This document shows, piece after piece, positions 17,384-25,244 of a stretch of 64,000 nt of DNA. The DNA is taken from positions 186,001-250,000 of the forward strand of contig NZ_CP034363.1 in the NCBI RefSeq assembly GCF_007981265.1. The letters are read 5' to 3'. A program made the translations under genes and the position numbers. The first letter of the stretch is position 1, and every line of letters starts with the position of its first letter. The DNA is from Pantoea sp. CCBC3-3-1. Lineage in GTDB: Bacteria; Pseudomonadota; Gammaproteobacteria; Enterobacterales; Enterobacteriaceae. Under the pieces are notes generated by a model. That model had not been told where the DNA came from. It was given only the letters and a program-made list of their open reading frames with translations, and made no database searches.

Positions 17384-17779
17384 ATGCTGCCATCGCAAAC
17401 CATCAGTCTGACGATCCCCCGTAACTGGGTTGACCTGTACGAAACCATCTGGAAACCCGACTATTTCCCCAAATGGGCTTCCGGCCTCAGCCAGTCCGAA
17501 CTTGAGCAGGAAGGTAACGCCTGGAAAGCTAACGGCCCGAACGGTGCGATCAAAATTCGTTTTACCGATCACAATGCGTTTGGCGTGATGGATCACTTTA
17601 TCGATACCGGTTTCGGCAAGGAAGTGTATGTGCCGATGCGGGTGATCGCTAACGAAGAGGGCGCAGAAGTGGCGATCACCGTGTTCCGTCAGCCGCTGAT
17701 GTCTGACGAAAAGTTTGCTCAGGACGTCGAGTGGGTGAAGCGCGATTTACACACTCTGCATACATTGTTAACGACCTGA
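17384..17779 (+). CDS. SRPBCC (START-like) family protein
   Basis: A 131-residue protein with a pattern of the SRPBCC/polyketide-cyclase superfamily: initial strand (MLPSQTISLTIPRNWVDLYE), then WKPDYFPKWASG, beta strands and the closing helix (FAQDVEWVKRDLHTLHTLL). Such proteins bind hydrophobic ligands in a deep pocket; the ligand is unknown. A strong AGGAGGA lies just before ATG 17384. It is a single gene between the T6SS terminator and the convergent sugar ABC operon, so neighbours do not indicate its role. Confidence 0.65.
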   Translation: MLPSQTISLTIPRNWVDLYETIWKPDYFPKWASGLSQSELEQEGNAWKANGPNGAIKIRFTDHNAFGVMDHFIDTGFGKEVYVPMRVIANEEGAEVAITVFRQPLMSDEKFAQDVEWVKRDLHTLHTLLTT

Positions 17780-17795
17780 GTCAATATGCGGTTAC

Positions 17796-18878
17796 TCAGA
17801 TGAGCCGCTCGCCGCTTCCGGCGTCGAACAGGTGCATCTTCTCATTGTCGATGCCAAGCCCGATAGCCTGATCGGGCAGGGCTTCAACACGGCCAATAAA
17901 CTGAACGTGCAGCGGGATGCCCTGCCATTCAACATGCAGCAGGCTGGATTCCCCCGTCACTTCAATGAGTTTCACTACGGCCGCAGGCTGGTTTTCGAGG
18001 GTGACGGCGCGGAAATCCTGCGCGCGCAAACCGACGAGAACCGGTTTATCTCCCTGACGTGCTGCGGGCTCATGCCAGCGGGTTGGCAGCGGAAACCACA
18101 GCTCGTGACACCGAACGCCTGGCCTGTCGGCGCGCGTTTCCAGCCGGCCTGGCAGCAGATTCATCGGCGGTGAGCCAATAAAACGTGCGACAAAAGTGTT
18201 GGCAGGCGAATCATAAATTTCCAGTGGCTTGCCCTGCTGCACGATAACGCCATCGCGCATCACCACGATTTGATCGGCCAGCGTCATGGCTTCAACCTGA
18301 TCGTGGGTGACGTAAACCGTGGTGGTTTTGAATCGCTGATGCAGCGCCTTGATCTCTGCCCGCAGCTCCATACGTAGCTGCGCGTCCAGATTCGACAGCG
18401 GCTCATCGAAGAGAAACACGCGAGGATTGCGTACCATCGCCCGGCCCATCGCCACGCGCTGGCGTTGTCCGCCAGACAGCGCTCGTGGATAGCGGTTCAA
18501 CAACTTACTGATGCCCAGAATCTCCGCCACACGTGAAATTTTGCTTTGCTGCTCAGCGTGCTTTACCCGTTTAACCTGCATATGAAAGGCGAGGTTTTCT
18601 GCCACCGTCAAATGCGGATAAAGCGCATAACTCTGAAACACCATCGCGATATCACGATCGGCCGGATCCAGATCGTTAATCTGCTGATTATCCAGCAGGA
18701 TCGCACCGGCTGAGAGCGTATCCAGCCCGGCCAGTAAACGCAGCAGCGTGGATTTTCCACAGCCGGAAGGGCCAACCAGTACGGTGAAACTGCCGTCAGG
18801 AATGGTCAGGTCCAGCGGAGAGAGAACCGTCTGCTTGCCGTAACGCTTTTCTACCTTAACCAGTTCAACATGCGCCAT
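17796..18878 (-). CDS. carbohydrate ABC importer ATPase (MalK/UgpC type)
   Basis: Energy-coupling subunit of a CUT1-type sugar importer, about 360 residues. It has Walker A GPSGCGKST (residues 36-44), the signature LSGGQRQRVAMGRA, Walker B VFLFDEPLSNLD and the switch histidine in VYVTHDQVEAMTL, followed by a C-terminal regulatory/TOBE region of about 120 residues. The start at ATG 18878 is preferred because the family begins there; an upstream in-frame extension to 18917 overlaps the permease gene. It is the last gene of the leftward operon, 22 bases after the inner permease gene. Confidence 0.92.
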   Translation of the reverse strand: MAHVELVKVEKRYGKQTVLSPLDLTIPDGSFTVLVGPSGCGKSTLLRLLAGLDTLSAGAILLDNQQINDLDPADRDIAMVFQSYALYPHLTVAENLAFHMQVKRVKHAEQQSKISRVAEILGISKLLNRYPRALSGGQRQRVAMGRAMVRNPRVFLFDEPLSNLDAQLRMELRAEIKALHQRFKTTTVYVTHDQVEAMTLADQIVVMRDGVIVQQGKPLEIYDSPANTFVARFIGSPPMNLLPGRLETRADRPGVRCHELWFPLPTRWHEPAARQGDKPVLVGLRAQDFRAVTLENQPAAVVKLIEVTGESSLLHVEWQGIPLHVQFIGRVEALPDQAIGLGIDNEKMHLFDAGSGERLI

Positions 18879-18900
18879 AAAATCCTCGAAAGTCGCGTCA

Positions 18901-19740
18901 TCAGCCTTTGCTTCCACCGCTGGTCAACCCGCTGACCAGACTTTTTTGTAACCAGACAGCGATCAGCAGCGGCGGCAGCGCAGCGAGTATGCCGACGGCG
19001 GCTATCAGCCCGTCATCGGTGGCGCGGCCTGCCGTAAAGCCCGCGATCGTCACCGGTAATGTCTGGGCATTAAGATTGCTGGTAAACAACAGTGCATAAA
19101 AGAACTCATCCCACGCCAGCAGCCAGCCGAACAGCGCGGAAGCACCCAGCAGCGGTTTCGCCAGCGGTAACGTGATGCGCAGCAGCACCTGCCAGAAGCG
19201 TAACCCATCCAGCCTGGCGGCCTGTTCAATATCTACCGGTAGCGCATCGAACTGGTTTTTTAACATCCAGGTGAGAAACGGCAGGATTAGCGAGCAGTAA
19301 ACCAGCACCAGCCCCAGATGCGTGTTAAGCAGATCAAGCTGCTGCAAAACAAAGTACAGCGGCAACACAAAGGCGACGGGCGGTACCATATAGATCGCCA
19401 GACTGGCGAGCAGCCAGCCTTCGCGGCCAGGATAGCGTGAAAAACTGAACGCGGCGGGGATCGCCAGCAGCAGCGAAACCAGCGTTGCGCCACAGGCTAC
19501 CAGGATACTGTTGCCCAGCGCATGGAGAAAAAGCTGGCCAGGCTGGCCGGGTGTCAGAGAAAGCAGGCTGGCATAGCGGCTGAAATCCCACTGGCGCGGT
19601 AGCCATTGCAGTGGAATACGGGTCAGATCGCTGCCGGAACTGACGCTCATCAGAAACAGCCACAGCATGGGCGCCAGAATGCTAATTGCTACCAGCAGGG
19701 CCGCCAGATAACGAAAGAGAACGCGCAGTTTACGTTTCAT
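18901..19740 (-). CDS. carbohydrate ABC importer permease (MalG type)
   Basis: Inner-membrane permease, 279 residues, about six helices. The EAA loop that contacts the ATPase is clear (EQAARLDGLRFWQVLLRITL), as is the MalG-like N-terminus followed by a long first periplasmic loop (SDLTRIPLQWLP). Its start overlaps the end of the preceding permease gene by 11 bases, indicating coupled translation. Together with the other permease it forms the membrane channel for the unknown sugar. Confidence 0.92.
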   Translation of the reverse strand: MKRKLRVLFRYLAALLVAISILAPMLWLFLMSVSSGSDLTRIPLQWLPRQWDFSRYASLLSLTPGQPGQLFLHALGNSILVACGATLVSLLLAIPAAFSFSRYPGREGWLLASLAIYMVPPVAFVLPLYFVLQQLDLLNTHLGLVLVYCSLILPFLTWMLKNQFDALPVDIEQAARLDGLRFWQVLLRITLPLAKPLLGASALFGWLLAWDEFFYALLFTSNLNAQTLPVTIAGFTAGRATDDGLIAAVGILAALPPLLIAVWLQKSLVSGLTSGGSKG

Positions 19741-20638
19741 TGGCGGTACTCCGACGACGTTGACGCCAGACCATCAACAGGTAAATTGCAATCAGCACGC
19801 TGCACATCAACGTCATCAGAATGGCATAGGCCGCGCCGCTGCCCGCGCGAAGGTAGCTGAAAGATTCCTGATAGACGAAGAAGCTCAGGGTTTTGGTACT
19901 GTCCACCGGCCCGCCACGCGTCATCACATAGATAATGTCGAAAATTTTAAAGGCGTCGATAGTACGCAGGATCAGCGCAACGCTGAGTGGGCCAACAATT
20001 GCAGGAAAAGTAATGGCCCTAAAACGCCTGAAGGCAGAAGCACCATCCAGACGAGCAGCCTCGAACAAATCTTCCGGCACCGACTGTAGGGCAGCCAGCA
20101 CCAGCAGCGTCACCAGCGGATAGTTTTTCCAGACGTCAGCGAGCATCACGGCATTCAGCGCCGAATCGGGCGAACCCAGCCAGCTGCGGTAGCTATCAAT
20201 GATCCCCAGCTGTGTCAGTAGCGCGTTGATACTGCCGTAGTCAGGGTTAAAATTCAGCCGCCACATCATCGCGTTAACGATCGTTGGCAGTGCCCACGGG
20301 AGGATAACCAGCACCCGCAAGACGCTGCGGCCATAGAACTTTTGATTGAGCAGTAAAGCCACCAGCACGCCGACAATGCCTTCCAGCGCCACCGACGCAA
20401 CGGTGAAATAGAGCGTGCGCCAAAGCGAGGCAAGGAAGTCCGGGTCGGTCAGCGCATAGCGATAATTTTCCATGCCAACATAATTTACCGGGCCGCCAGT
20501 GCCGATAAGCGCAGCATCGGTAAAGCTGAGCCAGATAGTACGCAGCAGAGGCCAGGCTGTAAGCAGGCCCATCATTACCAGCATGGGTGCCAGCAACACC
20601 CATGCCTGACGCTGCTCACGCTGTTGCAGACTGAGCAT
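19730..20638 (-). CDS. carbohydrate ABC importer permease (MalF type)
   Basis: Inner-membrane permease, about 302 residues. Membrane helices start at AWVLLAPMLVMMGLL, and the EAA loop reads EAARLDGASAFRRFRAITFP. ATG 20638 is preferred over the TTG one codon upstream; AGGGG precedes it. It follows the solute-binding protein gene by nine bases. MalF-type subunits pair with the MalG-type subunit encoded next. Confidence 0.92.
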   Translation of the reverse strand: MLSLQQREQRQAWVLLAPMLVMMGLLTAWPLLRTIWLSFTDAALIGTGGPVNYVGMENYRYALTDPDFLASLWRTLYFTVASVALEGIVGVLVALLLNQKFYGRSVLRVLVILPWALPTIVNAMMWRLNFNPDYGSINALLTQLGIIDSYRSWLGSPDSALNAVMLADVWKNYPLVTLLVLAALQSVPEDLFEAARLDGASAFRRFRAITFPAIVGPLSVALILRTIDAFKIFDIIYVMTRGGPVDSTKTLSFFVYQESFSYLRAGSGAAYAILMTLMCSVLIAIYLLMVWRQRRRSTANET

Positions 20639-20647
20639 CAAGACCCC

Positions 20648-21895
20648 TTAACGTAGACGTTGGGCGCTTTTGGTCACGGCAGCCATCGCGGCTTCCGGGG
20701 TTTTCTGGCCTTGCAGCACCTGCTGGATCTGCTGCTGGAGCGTGTTGGAAAGGCGTGAATAGTCGCTGGTAATGGGGCGCATCAGCATTACGTTCAGCGC
20801 CGGTTTGGCAACGGCAATCAGCGCTTCCTGTCCTTTTTGCACCGCCGCAATATCGTAGGACGATTTCCAGATCGGCAGGCTCAGGCGCGCATATTTGTTC
20901 TGTACCGGCTGAGAAGTGAGATAGCGAATATATTGCCAGGATTGCACGGGATTGCTGCTGGTCTGCGTCACGCCCAGTCCCATTGAGCCGTTCATGGCGG
21001 CTACGGCACCGGGTGTTTCCGAGGGTGCCGGAACGATACCGACGTCACCCGCCACCTTACTTTGTTTCGCATCGTTAGCCATGTTGTACATGTAAGTCCA
21101 GTTCAGTGCGAAAGCGGCATCGCCGTTGGAGAAAACTTTGCGGACGTCTTCTTCAAGGTATTCACGAGAATTTGGATTAGTCACGCCTTTATCCAGCGAG
21201 GTTTTCATATACTGAACGGCGTTGACCGAGCCAGCATCGCTGAAATTAAGCTTGCCGTCTTTACTGAACTGTCCGCCAAACGCGGAGACCAGCGTAGTGT
21301 AATCACACACCAGCGCTTCGGCCTGCGACCAGCTCCACACCAGTGGATATTTTACGATGCCTTTTTCTTTCAGGATCTGCGCCTGTTCCATCACTTCTTG
21401 CCAGGTTTTTGGCGGATTAGCTATTCCCGCTTTTGCCAGCATTGCTTTGTTGTAATAGAGATATTTGGTATCGAGGATCCACGGCATTCCCCACTGTTTG
21501 CCATCCCAGCTAACGGTACTCCATGCACCGTCAAATATCCGGGTTTTTTCGGTAACGGAGATCTGGCTGGTGACATCTTTCAGCAGGTTGAACTTACCGA
21601 ATTCTGCGGGCCACATATCGTCAAACAGCACCACATCGTAACCGTTACTGCCTGCGCCTTTTGCCGCCACGATCTTGTCGTGCAACGCTTCGTAAGGCAC
21701 AAATTCCAGGTTAACGCTGATATCGGGGTTGGCTTTTTCAAAATCACTGGTCATGGCACGCACATCGCTTTCACTGTAGGCGGCTTGAGACATAAATAAG
21801 GCGTTGATTTGGGTTTTTGCAAACGCCATTCCTGAGGAACTCAGGGCAAACAGCGTCAGTAAACAGCTAAAGCGGGGGGGAAATCGACTAATCAT
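20648..21895 (-). CDS. periplasmic sugar-binding protein of the ABC importer
   Basis: Extracellular solute-binding protein family 1, 415 residues, with a Sec signal peptide cleaved near GMAFA/KTQ (residue 26). Mature protein shows typical features: YDVVLFDDMWPAEF, LYYNKAMLAKAGI and PPKTWQEVMEQA. It captures the substrate in the periplasm for the two permeases. The family covers many di- and oligosaccharides as well as glycosides, so the substrate cannot be named. The gene is separated from the ROK gene by 130 bp that hold a terminator-like hairpin, so it may be expressed at a different level from the two enzymes. Confidence 0.92.
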   Translation of the reverse strand: MISRFPPRFSCLLTLFALSSSGMAFAKTQINALFMSQAAYSESDVRAMTSDFEKANPDISVNLEFVPYEALHDKIVAAKGAGSNGYDVVLFDDMWPAEFGKFNLLKDVTSQISVTEKTRIFDGAWSTVSWDGKQWGMPWILDTKYLYYNKAMLAKAGIANPPKTWQEVMEQAQILKEKGIVKYPLVWSWSQAEALVCDYTTLVSAFGGQFSKDGKLNFSDAGSVNAVQYMKTSLDKGVTNPNSREYLEEDVRKVFSNGDAAFALNWTYMYNMANDAKQSKVAGDVGIVPAPSETPGAVAAMNGSMGLGVTQTSSNPVQSWQYIRYLTSQPVQNKYARLSLPIWKSSYDIAAVQKGQEALIAVAKPALNVMLMRPITSDYSRLSNTLQQQIQQVLQGQKTPEAAMAAVTKSAQRLR

Positions 21896-21949
21896 ACAGA
21901 CTCTCCGTTGTGATACATGAGAAGCGAGTGATAAGTGATATTGAAGCCA

Positions 21950-21991
21950 GAAAAATGCCTGGACCTACCGTAAAGTAAATAGGCCAGGCAT
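21950..21991 (-). terminator. internal terminator/attenuator between ROK and binding-protein genes
   Basis: On the - strand the arm 21991-21980 (ATGCCTGGCCTA) pairs with 21967-21955, with one bulged base and a 12-base loop, and is followed by TTTTTC. It lies inside the leftward operon. It would reduce transport gene expression, or end the first unit if the binding-protein gene has its own promoter. Confidence 0.65.
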
Positions 21992-22025
21992 GAATTAACA
22001 GCACTTTCTTATTTATAACTACCGG

Positions 22026-22955
22026 TTAGCGGGTTCCCCTTAGCGTTGGCAGTATTGCCGCCCCCAGCGCGCCCGCCGCATCGCCAAGAGATGAATGCGT
22101 TATTTTTCTGTTGACCGCGTAACCTTCTGCACGCGTCATCACAGCATCCATCCCTGACTGAAACAGTGGAAGCAGAGCCGCTGCGCTGCCGCTTAGCACG
22201 GTGGCATCCGGGCCATATAGCGTCAGTAGCGTGTTCAAACCGCAGCCGACAACCTGGCCATAGTGGTGCAGGATCCCGGCTACCGCCGGTCTTGCCGCCA
22301 TCATTTCACTCAGCACCGCTGGCGTGCTGGCATCCCACTTCAGATTAGGAATTTCTCGCCTGAGCTGTTTTTGTAGCTGGGAACGCGAAGCCAGCATTTC
22401 CCAACAGCCCTGTAAGCCGCAGTAGCAGTGAACCGGCTCGCTTGAGACAGTAATATGTCCCGCTTCCGGGTGCTGTCCGTCGCTGCCGCGTAGCGGTTTA
22501 CCTTTATCGAGTAGCGCGACGCCGATGCCGGTGCCGAGCGTGACCATCAGCATTCGCTCGCTGCCGCGTCCGGCCCCCAGATGATATTCTCCGAGTGCGG
22601 CAACAACCGCGTCATTATCTATCGCCACCGGCACCGCCAGCAGTTCGCGCAGCTCGGCAACCAGCGGATAATCAGAAAAACAGGCCAGCGTGTCGTTGTT
22701 TTCAATAATTTCAGTCACGTTATTAACCGGCCCGCTGGCGCCGATGCCCAGGCTCCCCAGGCGCTGGCCGACAGGCCGCAGGCGACAGATAATATCAACC
22801 AGCGCTCTGGCTCGCTGATCCTGAGGCAAAGTGTCGAACCAGGCGGTAGGGATCGTTTCAGACGCAACTTCCTGCTCGCCAGCCAGTAAAATAATGCGGG
22901 TGCCGGTGCCCCCCATATCAATGCCGGCGCGTAATGGAAGTGCGTGTGTCATCAT
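22026..22955 (-). CDS. ROK-family sugar kinase
   Basis: Cytoplasmic kinase of 309 residues. It has the phosphate-binding DMGGTGT motif (residues 13-19), the ROK signature with GHITVSS and the zinc-binding CYCGLQGCWE, and the catalytic Asp in DNDAVVAALGEY. ATG 22955 overlaps the stop of the SIS gene in ATGA, so the two enzymes are translationally coupled. The long frame that reaches 23096 would overlap the SIS gene by 140 bases and is rejected. Its likely job is phosphorylation of the imported sugar or amino sugar before the SIS enzyme acts. ROK enzymes cannot be assigned a substrate by motif. Confidence 0.9.
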   Translation of the reverse strand: MMTHALPLRAGIDMGGTGTRIILLAGEQEVASETIPTAWFDTLPQDQRARALVDIICRLRPVGQRLGSLGIGASGPVNNVTEIIENNDTLACFSDYPLVAELRELLAVPVAIDNDAVVAALGEYHLGAGRGSERMLMVTLGTGIGVALLDKGKPLRGSDGQHPEAGHITVSSEPVHCYCGLQGCWEMLASRSQLQKQLRREIPNLKWDASTPAVLSEMMAARPAVAGILHHYGQVVGCGLNTLLTLYGPDATVLSGSAAALLPLFQSGMDAVMTRAEGYAVNRKITHSSLGDAAGALGAAILPTLRGTR

Positions 22956-23977
22956 ATTTTTACCGTGATTTTGTTGCCGTAAAGAAACTGGCCGGGCACC
23001 ATGCCGTTTGCACGAGCCAGCGTCACCGTCAGGTGCTGTACCCAAAGCATAGCGCAGAGCAAGCGGGCGAGCGGCTGACCTGCTGGCGTAGGCCACTGCT
23101 GACAGCCAGCCCAGGCCTGCGGGCCGACAGCGACAACTTCACTGCCGTTGGCGGCCAGATCGGCGGCCAGCGTTTGCAACGTGATATCGTTCTCTTCGCC
23201 AAACAGTAGCGCCAGCATGCCCTCTCCCGATGTCTCCATCGGACCGTGACGGAACTCACCGCCGATAAAACCTTCAGCAAATACTTTGGACGCTTCTTTA
23301 GTGATCAGCGCACCGGTCAACGCAGTAGCTGCATCCGCGCCGGTTCCAATCATCGCCACCCGGGGTCTGGCATACTTAAACAGGCGTTCGGTAACGGCCT
23401 GTACAGGTTCACGTTGCGTAATGATATGCGCCACCTGCGGTAATAATGCCCGTACCTCAGCAATCAGCGGCGCTTCATCACGTCCGCTCAGTGCATAAAG
23501 CGTGCGATAGCTGGCAACCAGCGTATTCAGATAGCTCTTTGCGCTGACGGTCGATTCTTCTCCACTTTTCAATTCGACGACGATATCCGCCTTTTTTGCC
23601 AGCAGGCTGTCAACATCGTTAGTCACGCCAATCAGCGTTTGCGGCATTGGCACGCTTTCCAATACGGCGACGATCTCACCGCTCATACCTGATTGCGACG
23701 TCATCCACAGTAATGTGCGGTTCGTAATGAGCTGAGGCATATCCAGCAGCCGCCCGGCATCAAGACGCCAGACCGGAAAACCACGCTCAATCAGCTCACG
23801 TTCGATAGGGATTAGCGCGTAATCGGACGATCCCATTCCGGCCAGCACAATACGATCGTATTGGTCGAGTGCCAGGCCATTCAGCATTTTCGGCAGGGTA
23901 GAGTCCAGCTGGTCGCCCAGTGCACTAACCTGTTGATCCAGCTCTTGTTCATAGGCGCTACGGTGAATGGTCGTCAT
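22952..23977 (-). CDS. SIS-domain phosphosugar isomerase/deaminase/deglycase-like protein
   Basis: A 341-residue protein with two SIS domains like the isomerase half of GlmS, AgaS and FrlB. Visible features are SQSGMSGEIVAVLES (phosphate-binding loop), KSYLNTLVASYRTL, and GEFRHGPME, the counterpart of the GlmS ring-opening histidine segment. It lacks the glutaminase domain of GlmS, so it would act catabolically: releasing an amine from a 6-phosphosugar (deaminase or fructosamine deglycase). It is the first gene behind the operator-containing promoter, 33 bases or so downstream of the predicted transcript start. Confidence 0.85.
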   Translation of the reverse strand: MTTIHRSAYEQELDQQVSALGDQLDSTLPKMLNGLALDQYDRIVLAGMGSSDYALIPIERELIERGFPVWRLDAGRLLDMPQLITNRTLLWMTSQSGMSGEIVAVLESVPMPQTLIGVTNDVDSLLAKKADIVVELKSGEESTVSAKSYLNTLVASYRTLYALSGRDEAPLIAEVRALLPQVAHIITQREPVQAVTERLFKYARPRVAMIGTGADAATALTGALITKEASKVFAEGFIGGEFRHGPMETSGEGMLALLFGEENDITLQTLAADLAANGSEVVAVGPQAWAGCQQWPTPAGQPLARLLCAMLWVQHLTVTLARANGMVPGQFLYGNKITVKI

Positions 23978-24016
23978 CGGTGCCTGCTCCTGAAGATCGT
24001 TGTCCCGATAAGCGTC

Positions 24017-24045
24017 ACAATATATGCACGAATTCGTGCAGTCAA
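24017..24045 (-). promoter_or_regulatory. promoter of the SIS-ROK-ABC operon with embedded operator
   Basis: On the - strand TTGACT (24045-24040) and TATTGT (24022-24017) are separated by exactly 17 bp. The perfect 16-bp palindrome TGCACGAATTCGTGCA (24025-24040) occupies the spacer and the last base of the -35. A bound repressor would block RNA polymerase directly. Confidence 0.75.
24025..24040. promoter_or_regulatory. palindromic operator 1
   Basis: Perfect inverted repeat TGCACG-AATT-CGTGCA located between -35 and -10 of the leftward promoter. It is the probable site of the adjacent DeoR-family repressor, judged by position and by its near copy 104 bp away. Confidence 0.7.
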
Positions 24046-24128
24046 TACGCTATCAGGCTACATCTGTTTATTTTAGCGCCATAAATTGACCGTTAATCGT
24101 GACAATTGCGCAACTATGCGCCACTATA

Positions 24129-24144
24129 TGCATGAAAACGTGCA
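24129..24144. promoter_or_regulatory. palindromic operator 2
   Basis: TGCATG-AAAA-CGTGCA, matching operator 1 except for one half-site base and the central four. It ends 24 bases before the ATG of the repressor gene, suggesting autoregulation. The 104-bp distance to operator 1 is close to ten helical turns, a spacing that allows looping. Confidence 0.65.
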
Positions 24145-24168
24145 AATATAGAGCAGGGAAAATTCAGG

Positions 24169-24933
24169 ATGACGGCAAGCCAGCGCAGAGCGCAAATTGT
24201 AGAGATGATCACAGAAAAAGGTTATCTGAATGCCGCGGAGCTTTCAGCGATCTTCGGTGTGGATTCCTCGACGATCCGACGCGATCTTTCCCTGTTAGAA
24301 AAAACGGGGCGGGTGATGCGTACCCACGGCGGCCTTCTTCCCGTTGCGGCAGATAATAATTTCGATACGCCTTACAGCGTCCGGCTGCAAATGAATGCGG
24401 CTGCCAAAACGGCCATTGCCCGTCATGCTGCCAGCCTGGTAAGAGATGGACAGTCGCTCATCCTCGATAACGGCTCCAGCGTCTATGCCCTGGCGCTGGC
24501 ACTGAAAGAGAAAAAGAACCTGACCATAGTGACGAATGATATTTATATCGCGATGGCGCTTGGCAACCAGCCTGGTTTTACGGTGCATGTGGCAGGCGGG
24601 CTGATGCTTTCCCAGGTTTATACGCTGGTGGGGCAGGAGACCGTGGATAAAATCAACAGCATTCACGTTGACTGGGCATTTTTGGGCGCAGAAGGCGTGC
24701 ACTTTGAGAGCGGTATCACCAATATCAATACGGTCGAGATACCGGTAAAGCAGGCGATGATCAAAGCGGCAGATAAAACCGTGGTGCTGGCCGACAGTTC
24801 CAAAATGGGCTATCGGGCGCTGGCTCATGTCTGTCCGCTGGTGGATATCAGCCTGATTGTCACCGAAAACGCGCCAGCCCTGAAGCAACGTGCAAAATAT
24901 GGCTCGCGGCTGGTGGCGGTGGAAGTGGAATAG
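24169..24933 (+). CDS. DeoR-family transcriptional repressor of the divergent sugar operon
   Basis: Repressor of 254 residues. The N-terminal winged helix-turn-helix shows the DeoR signature (LNAAELSAIFGVDSSTIRRD, then LEKTGRVMRTHGG) at about residues 19-55. The C-terminal sugar-phosphate sensor domain contains ILDNGSSVYALA, VTNDIYIAMAL and ADSSKMGYRALAHV, typical of DeoR sensors. Divergent from the SIS-ROK-ABC genes with two palindromes between, so it very likely represses them and itself, released by a phosphorylated intermediate. Inducer unknown. Confidence 0.92.
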   Translation: MTASQRRAQIVEMITEKGYLNAAELSAIFGVDSSTIRRDLSLLEKTGRVMRTHGGLLPVAADNNFDTPYSVRLQMNAAAKTAIARHAASLVRDGQSLILDNGSSVYALALALKEKKNLTIVTNDIYIAMALGNQPGFTVHVAGGLMLSQVYTLVGQETVDKINSIHVDWAFLGAEGVHFESGITNINTVEIPVKQAMIKAADKTVVLADSSKMGYRALAHVCPLVDISLIVTENAPALKQRAKYGSRLVAVEVE

Positions 24934-24940
24934 GGGGCGA

Positions 24941-25162
24941 ATGACGGGCTATAGAGTGATGCTGGACATAGGTGAAGACGCCGAAAAAGATTTCTGGAAA
25001 GGCGCGTTTCGTTTCCCCTGCGTCAGCCATAATATCTATTTCCAGCAGGTGGAAAATGGCATATTCGTGTTTGCCGTTTATCCTCAGCGCAGATTGCCAT
25101 TGCTACTGCGCCAACGGAAGCCTTCTCATTCTGCACGCTATCGCGAATCAATGAGCACTTAA
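24941..25162 (+). CDS. possible small protein of unknown function
   Basis: A 73-codon frame starting at ATG 24941, seven bases after the repressor stop, with TAGGGGGCGA as a well-placed ribosome-binding site. I recognise no family. The C-terminal 25 residues are basic (RQRKPSHSARYRE). Opposite-strand frames also cross this stretch, so coding is unproven; the 311-bp gap up to the ABC exporter holds nothing else I can identify. Confidence 0.3.
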   Translation: MTGYRVMLDIGEDAEKDFWKGAFRFPCVSHNIYFQQVENGIFVFAVYPQRRLPLLLRQRKPSHSARYRESMST

Positions 25163-25244
25163 CCGCACGCGTCTTCATCCCTTGCCTCAGCTTCCGCAAA
25201 AATGCACTAAAATCAGTTCTTTTAGCTGTAAAGTGAGCCTCAAA

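Noticed and set aside
22956-23096. Upstream extension of the ROK gene
   Set aside because: It would overlap the SIS gene by 140 bases; the ATGA overlap start has the kinase motif at the correct distance.
24025-24040. Perfect palindrome as an attachment or restriction-related site
   Set aside because: Its location in a promoter spacer, with a near copy beside the regulator gene, is better explained as an operator.
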